A stretch of 10,281 nucleotides of DNA from Dunaliella salina. Lineage: Eukaryota > Chlorophyta > Chlorophyceae > Chlamydomonadales > Dunaliellaceae. The stretch covers positions 259,900 to 270,180 of the forward strand of contig MU069773.1 of assembly GCA_002284615.2 (NCBI GenBank), read 5' to 3'. This document shows positions 1-7,736 of this stretch, one piece after another. Within the stretch, counting starts at the first letter, position 1; the number at the start of each line of letters is the position of its first letter. Under the pieces are notes generated by a model. The model had not been told where the DNA came from. It did no database searches and was given only the letters and a program-made list of their open reading frames with translations. The position numbers and the translations under genes were made by a program.

Positions 1-136
1 AGTGGCATGGAGGGCCTCCTGAGTGGCATGGAGGGCCTCCTAAGTGGCATGAAGGGCCTTCTAAGTGGCATGATGGGCCTCCTAAGTGGCATGAAGGGCC
101 TCCTAAGTGGCATGATGGGCTTCCCAAGTGGCATGA
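1..136. repeat. 21-bp minisatellite, open at the left window edge
   Basis: Six consecutive units of about 21 bp, each starting agtggcatg and ending in a variant of gggcctcctA/G, are followed by a partial seventh that decays into unique sequence after about position 136. Units differ by one or a few substitutions (gagg, aagg, atgg). Because 21 is a multiple of three, one + frame reads as a seven-residue repeat M-(E/K/M)-G-L-L-S-G with no stop. The array begins at base 1, so it probably continues leftwards. The open frame may be only a by-product of the period; no domain follows it, and downstream it reads into noncoding-looking sequence and stops at 324. Confidence 0.93.
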
Positions 137-205
137 CAGCACTTTCTCACAATGGTCCACATGTATTCACGTGTCACGTCGTCAGCCTCCCCCGCAGCCA
201 AAACA

Positions 206-262
206 CATGCCTGCAAGTGCTTCAGGGCCTATGCCGAACTCATGCCTGCGTGTGCTTCAGGC
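206..262. repeat. Degenerate 35-bp repeat pair, with a related motif at 350
   Basis: The phrase catgcctgcaagtgcttcag at 206 recurs at 241 as catgcctgcgtgtgcttcag, a spacing of 35 bp. A third partial copy (gcctgcaagtgct) starts at 350, directly after the T-rich end of the element fragment at 288-349. That fragment may therefore have landed inside this small array. Confidence 0.7.
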
Positions 263-287
263 CCATTGCCTACATGTGGCCCCCTTT

Positions 288-349
288 CCTGAATCAATGT
301 GTTGAGTTTTCACTGCCTGCATAGTTTCTCTTTATCTGTTTCTTTCTTT
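288..349 (+). mobile_element. 3'-terminal fragment of the main element family
   Basis: This stretch matches the 3' end of the main element (about 8537-8606) in order: a ttcct(g/t)aat(c/t) block, then gtttTCACTGCCTGC, then (a/g)tagttt, then a C-punctuated T-run. The shared string ttttcactgcctgc is identical in both. Weaker similarity extends left to about 245 (tgtgcttcaggccc against ggtgcctcggccc). It has the same orientation as the main element. I interpret it as a severely 5'-truncated insertion, or as the 3' part of a SINE sharing the same tail. I cannot identify a target-site duplication with confidence, because the flanks are themselves repetitive. Confidence 0.7.
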
Positions 350-350
350 G

Positions 351-708
351 CCTGCAAGTGCTTTGGGGCTGTATTGTGCAGCAGCATTGGGAGGCCTGCA
401 AATACTGTTGCTGGGCAACGCGTATGTTTCACAGGAGTGGGTCGCTGTGCTTGGCTTGTTTGCTGCAAAGACCAAGCCGGACCAAGGCTGCTCTGCCACT
501 AGAGTGTGGCTGCAGTCGGCGATGGTCAGTCCAGAGAAATGTGTGGTTCTGCAGTTTATGCTGGTGTGCACGAGTCCAGTTTTCTAGGACAAGGAGTGCT
601 GAGCGCTTCGTATGGAGTGCGTGCTGTTAATGTTGATGCTGCTTACAAGCTCAATGCTTCACAATTGTCGGATGTGGTGAAACAAAGGGCATCCTTGTGT
701 CATGTTCT
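351..708. other. No gene recognised
   Basis: Several short overlapping open frames occur here on both strands, all under about 90 codons and without a recognisable domain, and they overlap one another in different frames. I read the stretch as noncoding, between two repeat arrays. Confidence 0.5.
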
Positions 709-808
709 GCGCGTGCTTGTCTGAGCCCTGCCGGCGCCTGCTTGCTTCAGCAATAACTGCACGTGCTTGTTTCGGCCCTAGAGGCGCGTGCTTGTTTCAG
801 CCCAATAT
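709..808. repeat. Four-unit 25-bp tandem repeat
   Basis: Units begin at 709, 734, 759 and 784, exactly 25 bp apart, each opening with gc(g/a)c(g/c)TGCTTG followed by (t/c)(c/t)... and an agccc/ggccc block. The second unit is the most diverged in its second half. The core tgctt...cagccc resembles the 35-bp repeats at 206-262, so the two small arrays may share an origin. Confidence 0.8.
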
Positions 809-2395
809 GTACCAGAGTAAGTACTGCATACAACGCATGCAGTGCGATGATTGTTCTCCAAGCTTGTTCTGTGGGAGACAGGTCAGTGCGAGCCTGTGCT
901 AGAAACCTAGCACTTTCCTTTTGCTTGCACGAAGGGCAGATGCAAGACTTTTCACAGACGCGGCACAAGGGTTTGCTGAGGCGCGTCCCGAAGCTGTCTC
1001 TGCTGTTTTGCTGCATTGCTCTGTATAGCATGCCATAGTGGTAGACATCCCAAGTAAAAATTGACCAGTCTTGTTTTCCTTTCTTCTCCATGCGCCCAGC
1101 TGGCTGTACACTCAAACCATCCATCCTTGTTCTTTTGGCCATGCACGAGCCTATAACCTCTGCTCTGTGCATGAGTGCGCTACACGCTTGTGTGCGCGCT
1201 GGCTTTTTTTTCTGGGATGGTCTTTCTGCGCACACATCATAGATGTAGTCAGAATTGTCTCGTTTGTAGGTTCACGTTGCTCATTCAATTTTTTGTGTAG
1301 TTGCAACCCTTGCCTGGGTTCCTTTTTCTCTGCAGTCTTAGGATGTCCCATGGTGGGAGTGTGCCTGCCTGAAATTGAATTTTCTCACGAGTGTCAATCA
1401 TTTCAATGCATGATGGCACGTGATGTAAAACATCATGCTTCATATTTGATGCCTGGCAGAGCAACGGAGAACCTTCCTTGCCATCTTGTGGTCATGAAAT
1501 GGAGCTGACTTACAAGGGTTTACAATATAGGCCATCAGTCACAATGGGCGACTGCTAGGCTGCAAGAAAATAAAAACTGATGTACAGATTGATTTGAAGG
1601 TTTGTGTGCATGTAATGGGGAAATGGACACGTGGCCTATTTTGTTCACCGAACCCCTGGGTAGTCTTCAAACACGCATTTAAAAAGCACGCGCGGATGGT
1701 CCTGGATTAGTTCACAACGGGGGATACTGCACCGTCTGAACAGCAGTGAAATATGTGGAGGGTACCAAGAAAGCAACATGCTCTCATGGAAGCTGCCCTG
1801 CTGATTGTGGTGCTCACACAGAAGGGGTTGCAAGGGTCAACAAGGGGAGGCCTACAGCCCGAGAATCTCACTGATCGGCTGCTGGTGAATCATTCTCGAC
1901 CAGCATTATGTCTGAAATCAATTCTGTAAAAATCGAAAATCTGTAGGAGTCTTGGTTTGAAAAGTATTGATCTCAGGATCAGCCAAGAAAGGAATGAAGT
2001 CAGCATTTTTAGGGGGGAAAAGGGTACGTGGCTTTGGCCAATCCTAAAACATTGACTCTTGGTAAGCAAGCCAACGACTGGGTGATCTCCAATCAGAGGG
2101 GGCGAAGCTGCCTTGCTCCAGCCCAAGGATGTGCCTGATCCATTACAATCGGCTTCAAACCACTCTATGGCTCCAATCACAGCGACGCCGCATAATATGC
2201 AGGGAGGTTGAGGTGAGAGTGACAGTGGAGCAGCCACATTGGAAACTCCAAGTTGACCAGTTTAACAACCCAACAGCATTAATTCAATTTGCTTGCCCCT
2301 GGCATGAGCAAAGGGTCACACTGGCAAAAGATGTTCATTCCACATAGCCTAGCAGCAGGCCAGCCCAAGCCAGTAGGATCTTGAAGAGCAATGAA
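809..2395. other. Long stretch without a recognisable gene
   Basis: I find no protein domain, RNA gene or clear repeat. The longest open frame that starts in the neighbourhood runs on the minus strand from 1235 to 747 (162 codons) and has a small cysteine cluster (CRVCEKSCICPSC) near its middle. It has no recognised domain, overlaps the 25-bp repeats, and competes with a 145-codon frame on the other strand (1071-1508). A minus frame at 1890-2237 (115 codons) is likewise unrecognised. Introns or intergenic DNA of a large genome would look like this. Confidence 0.5.
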
Positions 2396-2399
2396 AAGT

Positions 2400-2822
2400 T
2401 TGGTGCCCCCGCCCATGTTTGCCACCTGGGGAAAAGCTGGTATGGAAGTGGTCCCTTCCAGTAGTTGGCGCAGTGGAAATGATGCTTAGATGTGGAGTAA
2501 TCCAGGCTCAGGGTTGCATACCTGTATGCCATGCATTGAACTCCCGCTCATGGCTGGCCCATGTGCTAGAGGGGGGCCATGCAAAGATGTTGGATAGCTT
2601 TCTCTGTGGTTAAGGGGCGAGTCACGAGTTTACTGGACGGGGCCTCTTAACAGCGGTGTAATGGGTGTCTCGGGTGGAGGCCAGCTTGCTGGACTGGACT
2701 GGGCTTCTCTTTCTCTTCGTTTGAACAGGTGGGGCTCACTCTCGGTCTCGGCGCTAACTGTTTGGTCTTTCCTATATGTTCACTGGCATGTGCTCAGCAT
2801 AGACTTCTTCTACTTCATCCCT
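2400..2822 (+). mobile_element. Candidate SINE, plus-oriented copy of an inverted pair
   Basis: This arm aligns, with many substitutions and small gaps, to the reverse complement of 2981-3390. Shared landmarks in order are cctgg(g/a)gaaa(a)gctgg, gttggcgc(a/g)gtgg, g(t/a)ggagtaatc, a G-run before (a)cccatgc, tgttggat(a/c)gct, gagctcactctc-like sequence and cagcatagact(t)(c/t)ttct. At 2466-2476, TGGCGCAGTGG fits the pol III A-box consensus seen in tRNA-Met-like genes. GGTTGCATACC at 2512-2522 is a poor B-box candidate. The 3' end (cagcatagacttcttctact) is pyrimidine-rich and faintly resembles the tail of the main element. The SINE assignment is an inference; that the two arms are copies of one sequence is directly visible. 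Confidence 0.5.
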
Positions 2823-2980
2823 ACACAAATTGCTGAGGAGAGAATGCTTTCAGTCAAGACACTTGGCTGCTGCAACCTCGCAAGGATTAGAGTGAGGAAA
2901 GCATGACATAGCAGGCAGTGCCTGCCAGCAAATGCGGCTCAGCTGAAGCAAAAGATTACATCATTTCAATCTGAAACGCA

Positions 2981-3390
2981 TTAGGGGAAGAAAAAGTCTA
3001 TGCTGCGCAAACACGAGCATGCATCAAGGAAGGATCCAACAGTTTGCATCGAAGCTGAGAGTGAGCTCCACCAGTTCAGACAAAAAGGAAGAGAAGCAAA
3101 GAAGTATACTCCAGCAAGTTGACTTCCACCCAGAAACCCCATGACACTGCTGTTGAGAGGTCCTGCCCAACAAACTCAAGACCCACTCCTTAGTCTCAGG
3201 GAGAGCGATCCAACACCTCAGCATGGGTCCCCCTATTGCACAGCGGCCAGCCGTAGCCGGAAGGCGAGAACACAGTTATGCAGATCCAAGCTGAGATTAC
3301 TCCTCCACTAAGCACCGTCTCCACCGCGCCAACTTTTGGACTACTCTTGCGCCAGCTTTCTCCAGGGGGCTAATGCAGGCAGGAGCGTCA
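2981..3390 (-). mobile_element. Candidate SINE, minus-oriented copy of the pair
   Basis: This is the partner of the repeat at 2400-2822, in opposite orientation. Its A-box equivalent is at 3321-3331 (TGGCGCGGTGG on the minus strand); its B-box region has decayed. On the minus strand it ends with ttccttgatgcatg, then gcgcagcatagactttttct. This parallels the 3' end of the main element (ttccttaattgatgt, then ctgcctgcgtagtttttctt). The match is partial, so a shared tail is plausible but not proven. An open frame of 66 codons (3224-3024) covers part of it but shows no domain. Confidence 0.5.
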
Positions 3391-3650
3391 CTGCCTGGGC
3401 CGAAGCCTACTGCTTGATCTGAGGAGCAATACATAAAACCCAATTACAGAATTCTAGGCATGCAGGCTTGTCTGAACTTGGCAAATCCTTGGAGGTCAGC
3501 CTGTTCTGATATAGTTCCTCGGTTGTCAATATAAGGCGGGAGTTCAGAAAGAAGGGAAGAAGCCACTGCCAACTTGGTGTTGGCGTGTATGAAGAGGCTA
3601 TCATATGAAAAGGGTCACATGGTGAACATGCCATCATGGCAAATAAATGA
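3391..3650. other. No gene recognised
   Basis: This is a spacer between the right SINE-like arm and the decayed antisense element copy. A minus frame of 76 codons (3637-3407) has no recognised features. Confidence 0.4.
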
Positions 3651-3962
3651 ATAAGGAGAAAAACCCGTGTCTAGTAGTAGGAATTAAGTTGGAGGGGGAG
3701 AGAGGGGGGGACGGAGAACAGAAGGGAAAAGCCTGAACCTGTTTGTGACAGGGATTTGGAATGATCGGTTACCACCAATCGGACATTACAACCGTCTACA
3801 TGACATGTGTGACATGTGCACAAAGTATGCCTGTAACAGGCATCCCTGTTTTAAGAGTGTGCCTAGTAGGAATGGGTGTGTGGGCGTTCTGAACAAAATG
3901 GGCATAAAGTTTGTGTGCCAGTGCAATCACACGTTTGTGGCCCAGCGCAAGTGATTTGAATA

Positions 3963-4084
3963 ATGTTGGCCAGGGCGGAATTTGGTACCTCCTCGGGGTT
4001 TGTCCTGTCGGTGGTAGTCAGTGTGAGGCTGTTTCCTTAATGCACGCGGCCTAAGGGCAAGCGTAAATCTTCCTTTCTTTTTTC
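3963..4084 (+). mobile_element. 122-bp retroposon with 9-bp target-site duplication, inside A1
   Basis: The 9-mer atttgaata occurs perfectly at 3954-3962 and 4085-4093, flanking these 122 bp. Removing the insert and one repeat restores continuity of the endonuclease relic A1, which reads on the opposite strand. The insert ends at the right with a T-rich tail (cttcctttcttttttc) abutting the duplication. Its last 50 bp contain tttccttaat and gcgtaaatctt, which parallel ttttccttaattg and gcgtagttttt of the main element's 3' end. It is either a 5'-truncated copy of that family or a SINE using the same tail. Its plus orientation is opposite to its host relic. Confidence 0.78.
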
Positions 4085-4121
4085 ATTTGAATAGGTCAAG
4101 AGGATGCCCAGTACACCATGG

Positions 4122-4179
4122 AATTGTGGAGCGGAATCCAGGGCCTTGGTCACCAAGGCCCTGGAGAGTGCGCTCCACA
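4122..4179. repeat. 55-bp near-perfect palindrome inserted in A1
   Basis: Positions 4125-4179 form a hairpin: outer stems tgtggagcg / cgctccaca are exact, the inner stem ccagggccttggt / (c)accaaggccctgg is exact, and a short mismatched patch (gaat against agagtg) lies between them. The 5-mer catgg lies on both sides (4117-4121 and 4180-4184). The segment falls between two parts of the endonuclease relic that are contiguous in the intact copy, so it is an insertion. A tiny foldback element or MITE remnant fits; the 5-bp duplication is short enough to be chance. Confidence 0.75.
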
Positions 4180-4589
4180 CATGGCATGTAGTACGGAGGG
4201 TAACCAATTCAGCACTAAATAGTTTACATAGGGCGGCATGCTGCATTTGATGAGCTGCATCCAACTGACGTACAGGCCTTGTGTCCTCATGAGGCTTAAT
4301 TTCAGCCAAGTGCGCATGGTGGTGGTTAAAATTCAGTTGATAAGGTTGTGTGGCGCGGTTAGCTGTGTAGGTTCACTGTGTCGGCCTGACACATGAAGTG
4401 AGCGAGAAAAAGAAAAAGAATGAGAAGAATGCAAAGTGCGTTTAAAATTTGGCATTGTGAGGAGAACCAAAATTAATATTGGGTCAGCTGGAAGTGAACC
4501 TCCTTCATAGGAACCCTTTTACCCTTCACTCCCCGATACTCAACCTAACCATCCTAATACATTTATATTATACCTCAAACAGATGTAAC

Positions 4590-4740
4590 TCACAGGCTCT
4601 GTCTCCCCCCAACGAGCCACCCAGCAAACGCACGCGATCCAAGTCACGATCAAGCTCCCTCCACACACAAAGCACCTGTAACCAAACAACATCCAATCCC
4701 CTCGCCTTGCGACACCAAAGCGACAACCCAGCCCCCCCCC
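4590..4740 (+). pseudogene. Basic Ser/Pro-rich N-terminal segment
   Basis: In the frame starting at 4479 (stop at 4938), this part encodes a Ser/Pro/Thr-rich, basic sequence including SKRTRSKSRSSS, the kind of stretch that can serve as a nuclear localisation signal. At 4732-4740 lies a run of nine C. Downstream, the adjacent frame is open from 4682 and has the same composition before the first ATG of the PHD segment at 4766. A length change in the C-run could therefore have split one N-terminus into two frames. The ATG at 4479 lies in sequence that matches relic A1, so it is probably not the element's own start. Alternative: the true start is 4766 and this segment is 5' leader. Confidence 0.4.
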
Positions 4741-4765
4741 TCACCATCAACCTAGCCCCCCTTTC

Positions 4766-6009
4766 ATGCCTCCAACCATCACTCTCACTTCCTCTAGCCA
4801 AGGCACACAAAACAGCCGACAGAAAAGAAAGAGGAGAAAGCTTCTTGAAACTAATACAAACCTCTCCATCCCTAGTATCTCTCCACTGGGCCAAACAGCC
4901 CAACACACAGAGCTCTGGCACTACAAGCAAAATAAATTGAGAAAGATAGCAGAGGAAACAACCCCCCTAGACGCAATTAATACTATCTGCAACTACGACA
5001 TAAATGATATCACACATATCAGTGACTGGAGGATCATAATTGACAAGAAAAGAGACAGGAACAATGAGCCTCCCAAGCACCAAAAACAATACCTGACCCA
5101 CTTTACGCCCATGACCATCGAAAAATGGGCCCTCCCAGTGTTCAAACGTGCTGGGTTCACCCCTGTCAAGACCAAACCTGCCGCTCGAGCTGAGATTGAG
5201 TGTGCTTGCTGTGAGACCTGCAACTACAATGGCGGCAAAGAGCCCATAAACTCTGAGCCCCCCTACCTTGACATGTACATCTGCGATGTCTGCCACCGAA
5301 CCTACCACTGGTGCTGCATGAAGGAGCTCGGATGTTACTCTGATGCACAAAGACAGGATATAGACAACAGCACTTATTGGGCCTGCCCTGCATGCACACC
5401 TCTCAGCGAAGATGAGAAATTAGAAAGGGAATCGAGCTCTTTCAGCAATGAATTAATACGCATTGATTGGGAGCCAAGCTGGGAACCTGAAGACATCAGG
5501 GAAGCTTGGCCCAATTTTAAACAATGCATCCTTCAATTCGAAGCCTGCAAAGATGAACCAGACTTCTCCACTCCAGCTGCTGACTTTGAGCTAGACAACC
5601 TAGAAAGGCAGGGATTTGAAAACTCAGACAAGACAAACACTTGGAAACAGAAATTAGACACAGAACTCCGCAACGAGGCCACCTTTGACATGAATCCCAC
5701 GAACCCCCCAGCAGACATTAATGGAACTGGCCGCTGTAAATTCTGGATCACAACAGTTGACCTCATTAGGCCAAACCCCAACAGCACAACGGATCCCCAC
5801 CCCAGAGCAGATACTACCCACTCCCCTTCCACGCCATCAATACCACCTCTGGCGCTACCACAAATCTATTCCAAACAAGTAGCATGCATTTACTCCACAG
5901 ATGGAAAATGCAAAAGAATGCTAACCCCAGAGCGCATCCATATCCTCCGCGCTGCATTCAGAAGATCCAGAGAAATGGGATCCACAGCACAATTCAACCT
6001 CCACCCCAA
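4766..6009 (+). pseudogene. PHD-finger N-terminal part of the element protein
   Basis: The frame is open from ATG 4766 to a stop after 6151, but it is probably genuine only to about 6009, where the downstream match moves to another frame. Residues 20-25 are a basic run (KRKRRK). A C4HC3 PHD finger spans about residues 146-210 (nt 5201-5396): Cys149-x2-Cys152, Cys173-x2-Cys176, His181-x2-Cys184, Cys207-x2-Cys210, with the usual Trp two residues before the last Cys pair (Trp205). PHD fingers commonly read histone H3 tails, so targeting of chromatin is a reasonable inference for an element protein. Residues 235-243 read WEPSWEPED, like the end of a chromodomain, but no complete chromodomain is visible. 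A Pro/Thr/Ser-rich linker (about 335-365) follows. Last convincing residues lie around FNLHPKA. Confidence 0.8.
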
Positions 6010-6840
6010 AGCTTTGCCTCCGAGCTTGTGGGTCTTTTCTCACGCTCAATCCTTAACAACAAAATGCAACAAAGCAAGAAGGTCAAGGATTCATACGTAC
6101 GCATCTTACCAAATCATATCCACACTGCCATGCAAAAATGGGCCCTCGTAATTCAGGAAAAAATGGCCTCTCCCCTAGACTACAACCCCTGCCACCTCAA
6201 CTACTGGAGTGGACACCCTCGAGATAGGGTATTTGGAGCCATCCATAACAGCCCCTCATCCAAATTCTCAGGATTTTCAGTATGCCATCCAATTTACGAT
6301 GACCATGTGATGTACCTTACTCTCAAACATGCCATTTTTACTGCCATGCAACAAAGCCACGCCATGGCAACCTTCATGTTCTTACCAAGCTGGGGAGGCC
6401 CTATGAGCACAAATCCATACTCTAAACTCCTGAATGCCAACCCTCACTTCTGTTGCACGCTGGGAGCCATACCCTCTCAAAGACTCAGCTATGCCACTCC
6501 CCCCTTCTGGGTCAGCCAGGAAATTGTCCTCCCATGCCACTCCTGGATCCTACAAATAATTGCTGTTTGGAATACCGCTGCAAGAATCCGCCAGAACAAG
6601 AACAACTCAAACTGGCTCACAGGCCTGGAAGAAGACATCTGTGAGGCAAGATGGCTGAAAAGAAACGTTAGCAATGACCCAATCCTCAATCCCAGACACC
6701 CAGAAAGTGAAACTGGCTTTAATAAATTTAAAAAGCTACCCTCTGCCTACCAACAAACCCCTCAGAATACCACTCAGAGCCAACAAACTCTTCCACCACT
6801 CACATCATCCAGCCATCATCTGGAACGCAAAGTTGAAAAC
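6010..6840 (+). pseudogene. Methyltransferase-like domain (PCIF1/phage-type layout), degenerate or variant
   Basis: Continues in the +1-numbered frame from FASELVGLFSRS (nt 6013) after a frameshift near 6010. A helical, Lys-rich lead-in (KKVKDSYVRILP) is followed by the most ordered part, about nt 6190-6520: a hydrophobic strand ending SVCHPIYDD (HPIY at about 6286-6297), a helix, a strand ATFMFLPSWGG (6364-6399), NPYSKLL, and a closing ATPPFW. In PCIF1-type adenine-N6 methyltransferases the order is strand, NPPF, acidic residues, helix, then a hydrophobic strand ending FIPxW. The layout agrees, but the catalytic position is H-P-I-Y rather than N-P-P-F. It may be a divergent active version, a decayed one or a structural relic. 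A low-complexity Gln/Pro/Thr linker (about 6740-6820) leads into RNase H. No reverse transcriptase motif is found here. Confidence 0.45.
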
Positions 6841-7250
6841 TGGAGAGAGTGGGCATACACGGACGGCAGCTGCCATGTATACAATGAAAAACAAGTGATT
6901 GGTGCAGGGGTCTACCACCCCGCCAGTGACAGCACCAACCATGTCCAGCCGAATGGAGCAGGAATCACCCATACCATCACCTGAGCCGAATTGGCGGCAA
7001 TAGCAGCTGCCATTCTCCTAGGATATCATTGCATTGCCACTGACAGCCTTTGCTTTCTAGAACAGATCAGAAAGCAAATACTCTACCCAGAACCTCATCA
7101 CCAGCATGTCCAAGGCCACATCCTCCAGTTAATCATACAGCTCATATGCAACTCACCTACCCCTATTCATTTCTTTAAGGTTAATCTCATGCTGGAATTG
7201 CCGGCAACAAATGCGCAGATGCCATTGCCAAGCATCAGGCCATTCAGAAT
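6841..7250 (+). pseudogene. Ribonuclease H domain, broken by a stop and a 1-bp deletion
   Basis: RNase H removes the RNA strand of an RNA-DNA hybrid. All hallmark positions can be located: YTDGS with the first Asp at 6862-6864, GAGVYH, AELAAI with Glu at 6988-6990, ATDS with Asp at about 7042-7044, then a SHAGIAGN motif (His at 7188-7190) and the last Asp in CADAIA at 7218-7220. Between the first Asp and the Glu is an in-frame TGA (6982-6984), at the position before AEL where an Arg codon CGA would fit, so a C-to-T change at CpG is likely. Near 7183 (aaggttaatctc) one base appears missing: upstream reads FFKV in one frame, and SHAG resumes at 7185 in another. The domain is thus complete in content but split into three readable pieces. 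Confidence 0.85.
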
Positions 7251-7736
7251 GGCGACACCCTTGCAGACATAACCTTCCCATGTGCAACCCTTGAAGGCAA
7301 TCCTTTTCATGACACCACCTGGCTTGCCTTTGAGGAAACTTCCTGCACTCATGCAAATGCTTCTAGACGCCGTAACCCACCTGCCGTAAAGCTGAAACAC
7401 TTCTCCAACCTCCATGATGCTTTACGGAAGCACATGCACTCAAAACACAAACTTGGAAAGGCCAACATGAACACGGGGTACTACTCTTTCTACCAAAGTC
7501 TACTCCCCAGCATTAACAAAAATATCAGTAATTCCTTTTGGACCATGTCTACACTCCCTTTCAAAATGAAGCAAAACATTTTTAAATACCGCACAGGTAC
7601 TCTATTCAATCAAAAACATGCTGAGCGCTTCAAAATTTCCACAAGCCTACAATGCCCCCTCTGTGGGGAACTCGACAATGCCCTTCACATCTTATCAGGA
7701 TGCAAAAAAATCTACCATGTCTGGTATGGTAACTGA
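7251..7736 (+). pseudogene. Linker and CxxC-H-C zinc motif segment
   Basis: Same frame as the end of RNase H (7185-7736). A basic and aromatic stretch (KHMHSKHKLGKAN, then TGYYSFYQSLLP) leads to a zinc-binding-like motif at 7653-7703: CPLC, then His and Cys spaced C-x2-C-x7-H-x4-C. Motifs of this kind follow the reverse transcriptase in many plant and algal LINE proteins (zf-RVT-like). The sequence then runs into a run of seven A (7704-7710), after which the homologous reading passes to the frame used by the endonuclease; in the present frame the protein ends at TGA 7734. Relic A2 on the opposite strand shows the same region, with both Cys of the CxxC lost, which helps to define the module. 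Confidence 0.75.

Larger units (their letters stand above)
3650..4560 (-). pseudogene. Antisense relic A1 of the endonuclease module
   Basis: Read on the minus strand from about 4560 downwards, this follows the last third of the main element's protein. A TSS-stop-PN stretch near 4500 corresponds to the TSSRPD of the intact copy (R to stop, D to N, so the first catalytic Asp is lost). AHLAEIKPHEDTRP at about 4312-4265 corresponds to IHLVEVKYCEDTRP, followed by QLDAA and QH. After two insertions, ALGHKRVIALAHKLYAHFVQNAH at about 3940-3865 corresponds to ELGLDTYKATKLARKLHAHS. Nucleotides agree too: tgtgggcgttctgaacaaaatgggca here against tgtgggcatattgaacagaatgggta in relic A2 (key shared blocks are tgtgggc, tgaaca and aatggg). 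Similarity near 3650-3860 is weak and the 3' boundary is approximate. Its upper boundary adjoins the 5' side of the main element. The relic is non-functional. Confidence 0.8.

Noticed and set aside
1..136. CRISPR-like array
   Set aside because: The units are contiguous, with no spacers between them, and the rest of the window is eukaryotic.
747..1235. 162-codon minus-strand frame with a CRVCEKSCICPSC cluster
   Set aside because: The cysteine spacing does not complete a PHD, RING or zinc-knuckle pattern I can name. The frame overlaps the 25-bp repeats and a long frame on the other strand.
2466..2522. tRNA gene
   Set aside because: An A-box-like and a weak B-box-like sequence are present, but I cannot form acceptor and anticodon stems, and the inverted copy has lost the B box.
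4568..5399. Several minus-strand open frames (60-127 codons) opposite the PHD segment
   Set aside because: They are shadows of the plus-strand coding frame: the A/C-rich sense strand leaves few stop codons on the antisense. None shows a domain.
7704..7710. Programmed frameshift at the A7 run joining zinc motif and endonuclease
   Set aside because: The other breaks (6010, 6982, 7183, 7765) are not at slippery sites and the gene is clearly decayed, so a simple indel in a homopolymer is more likely. Sister copies could reopen this.
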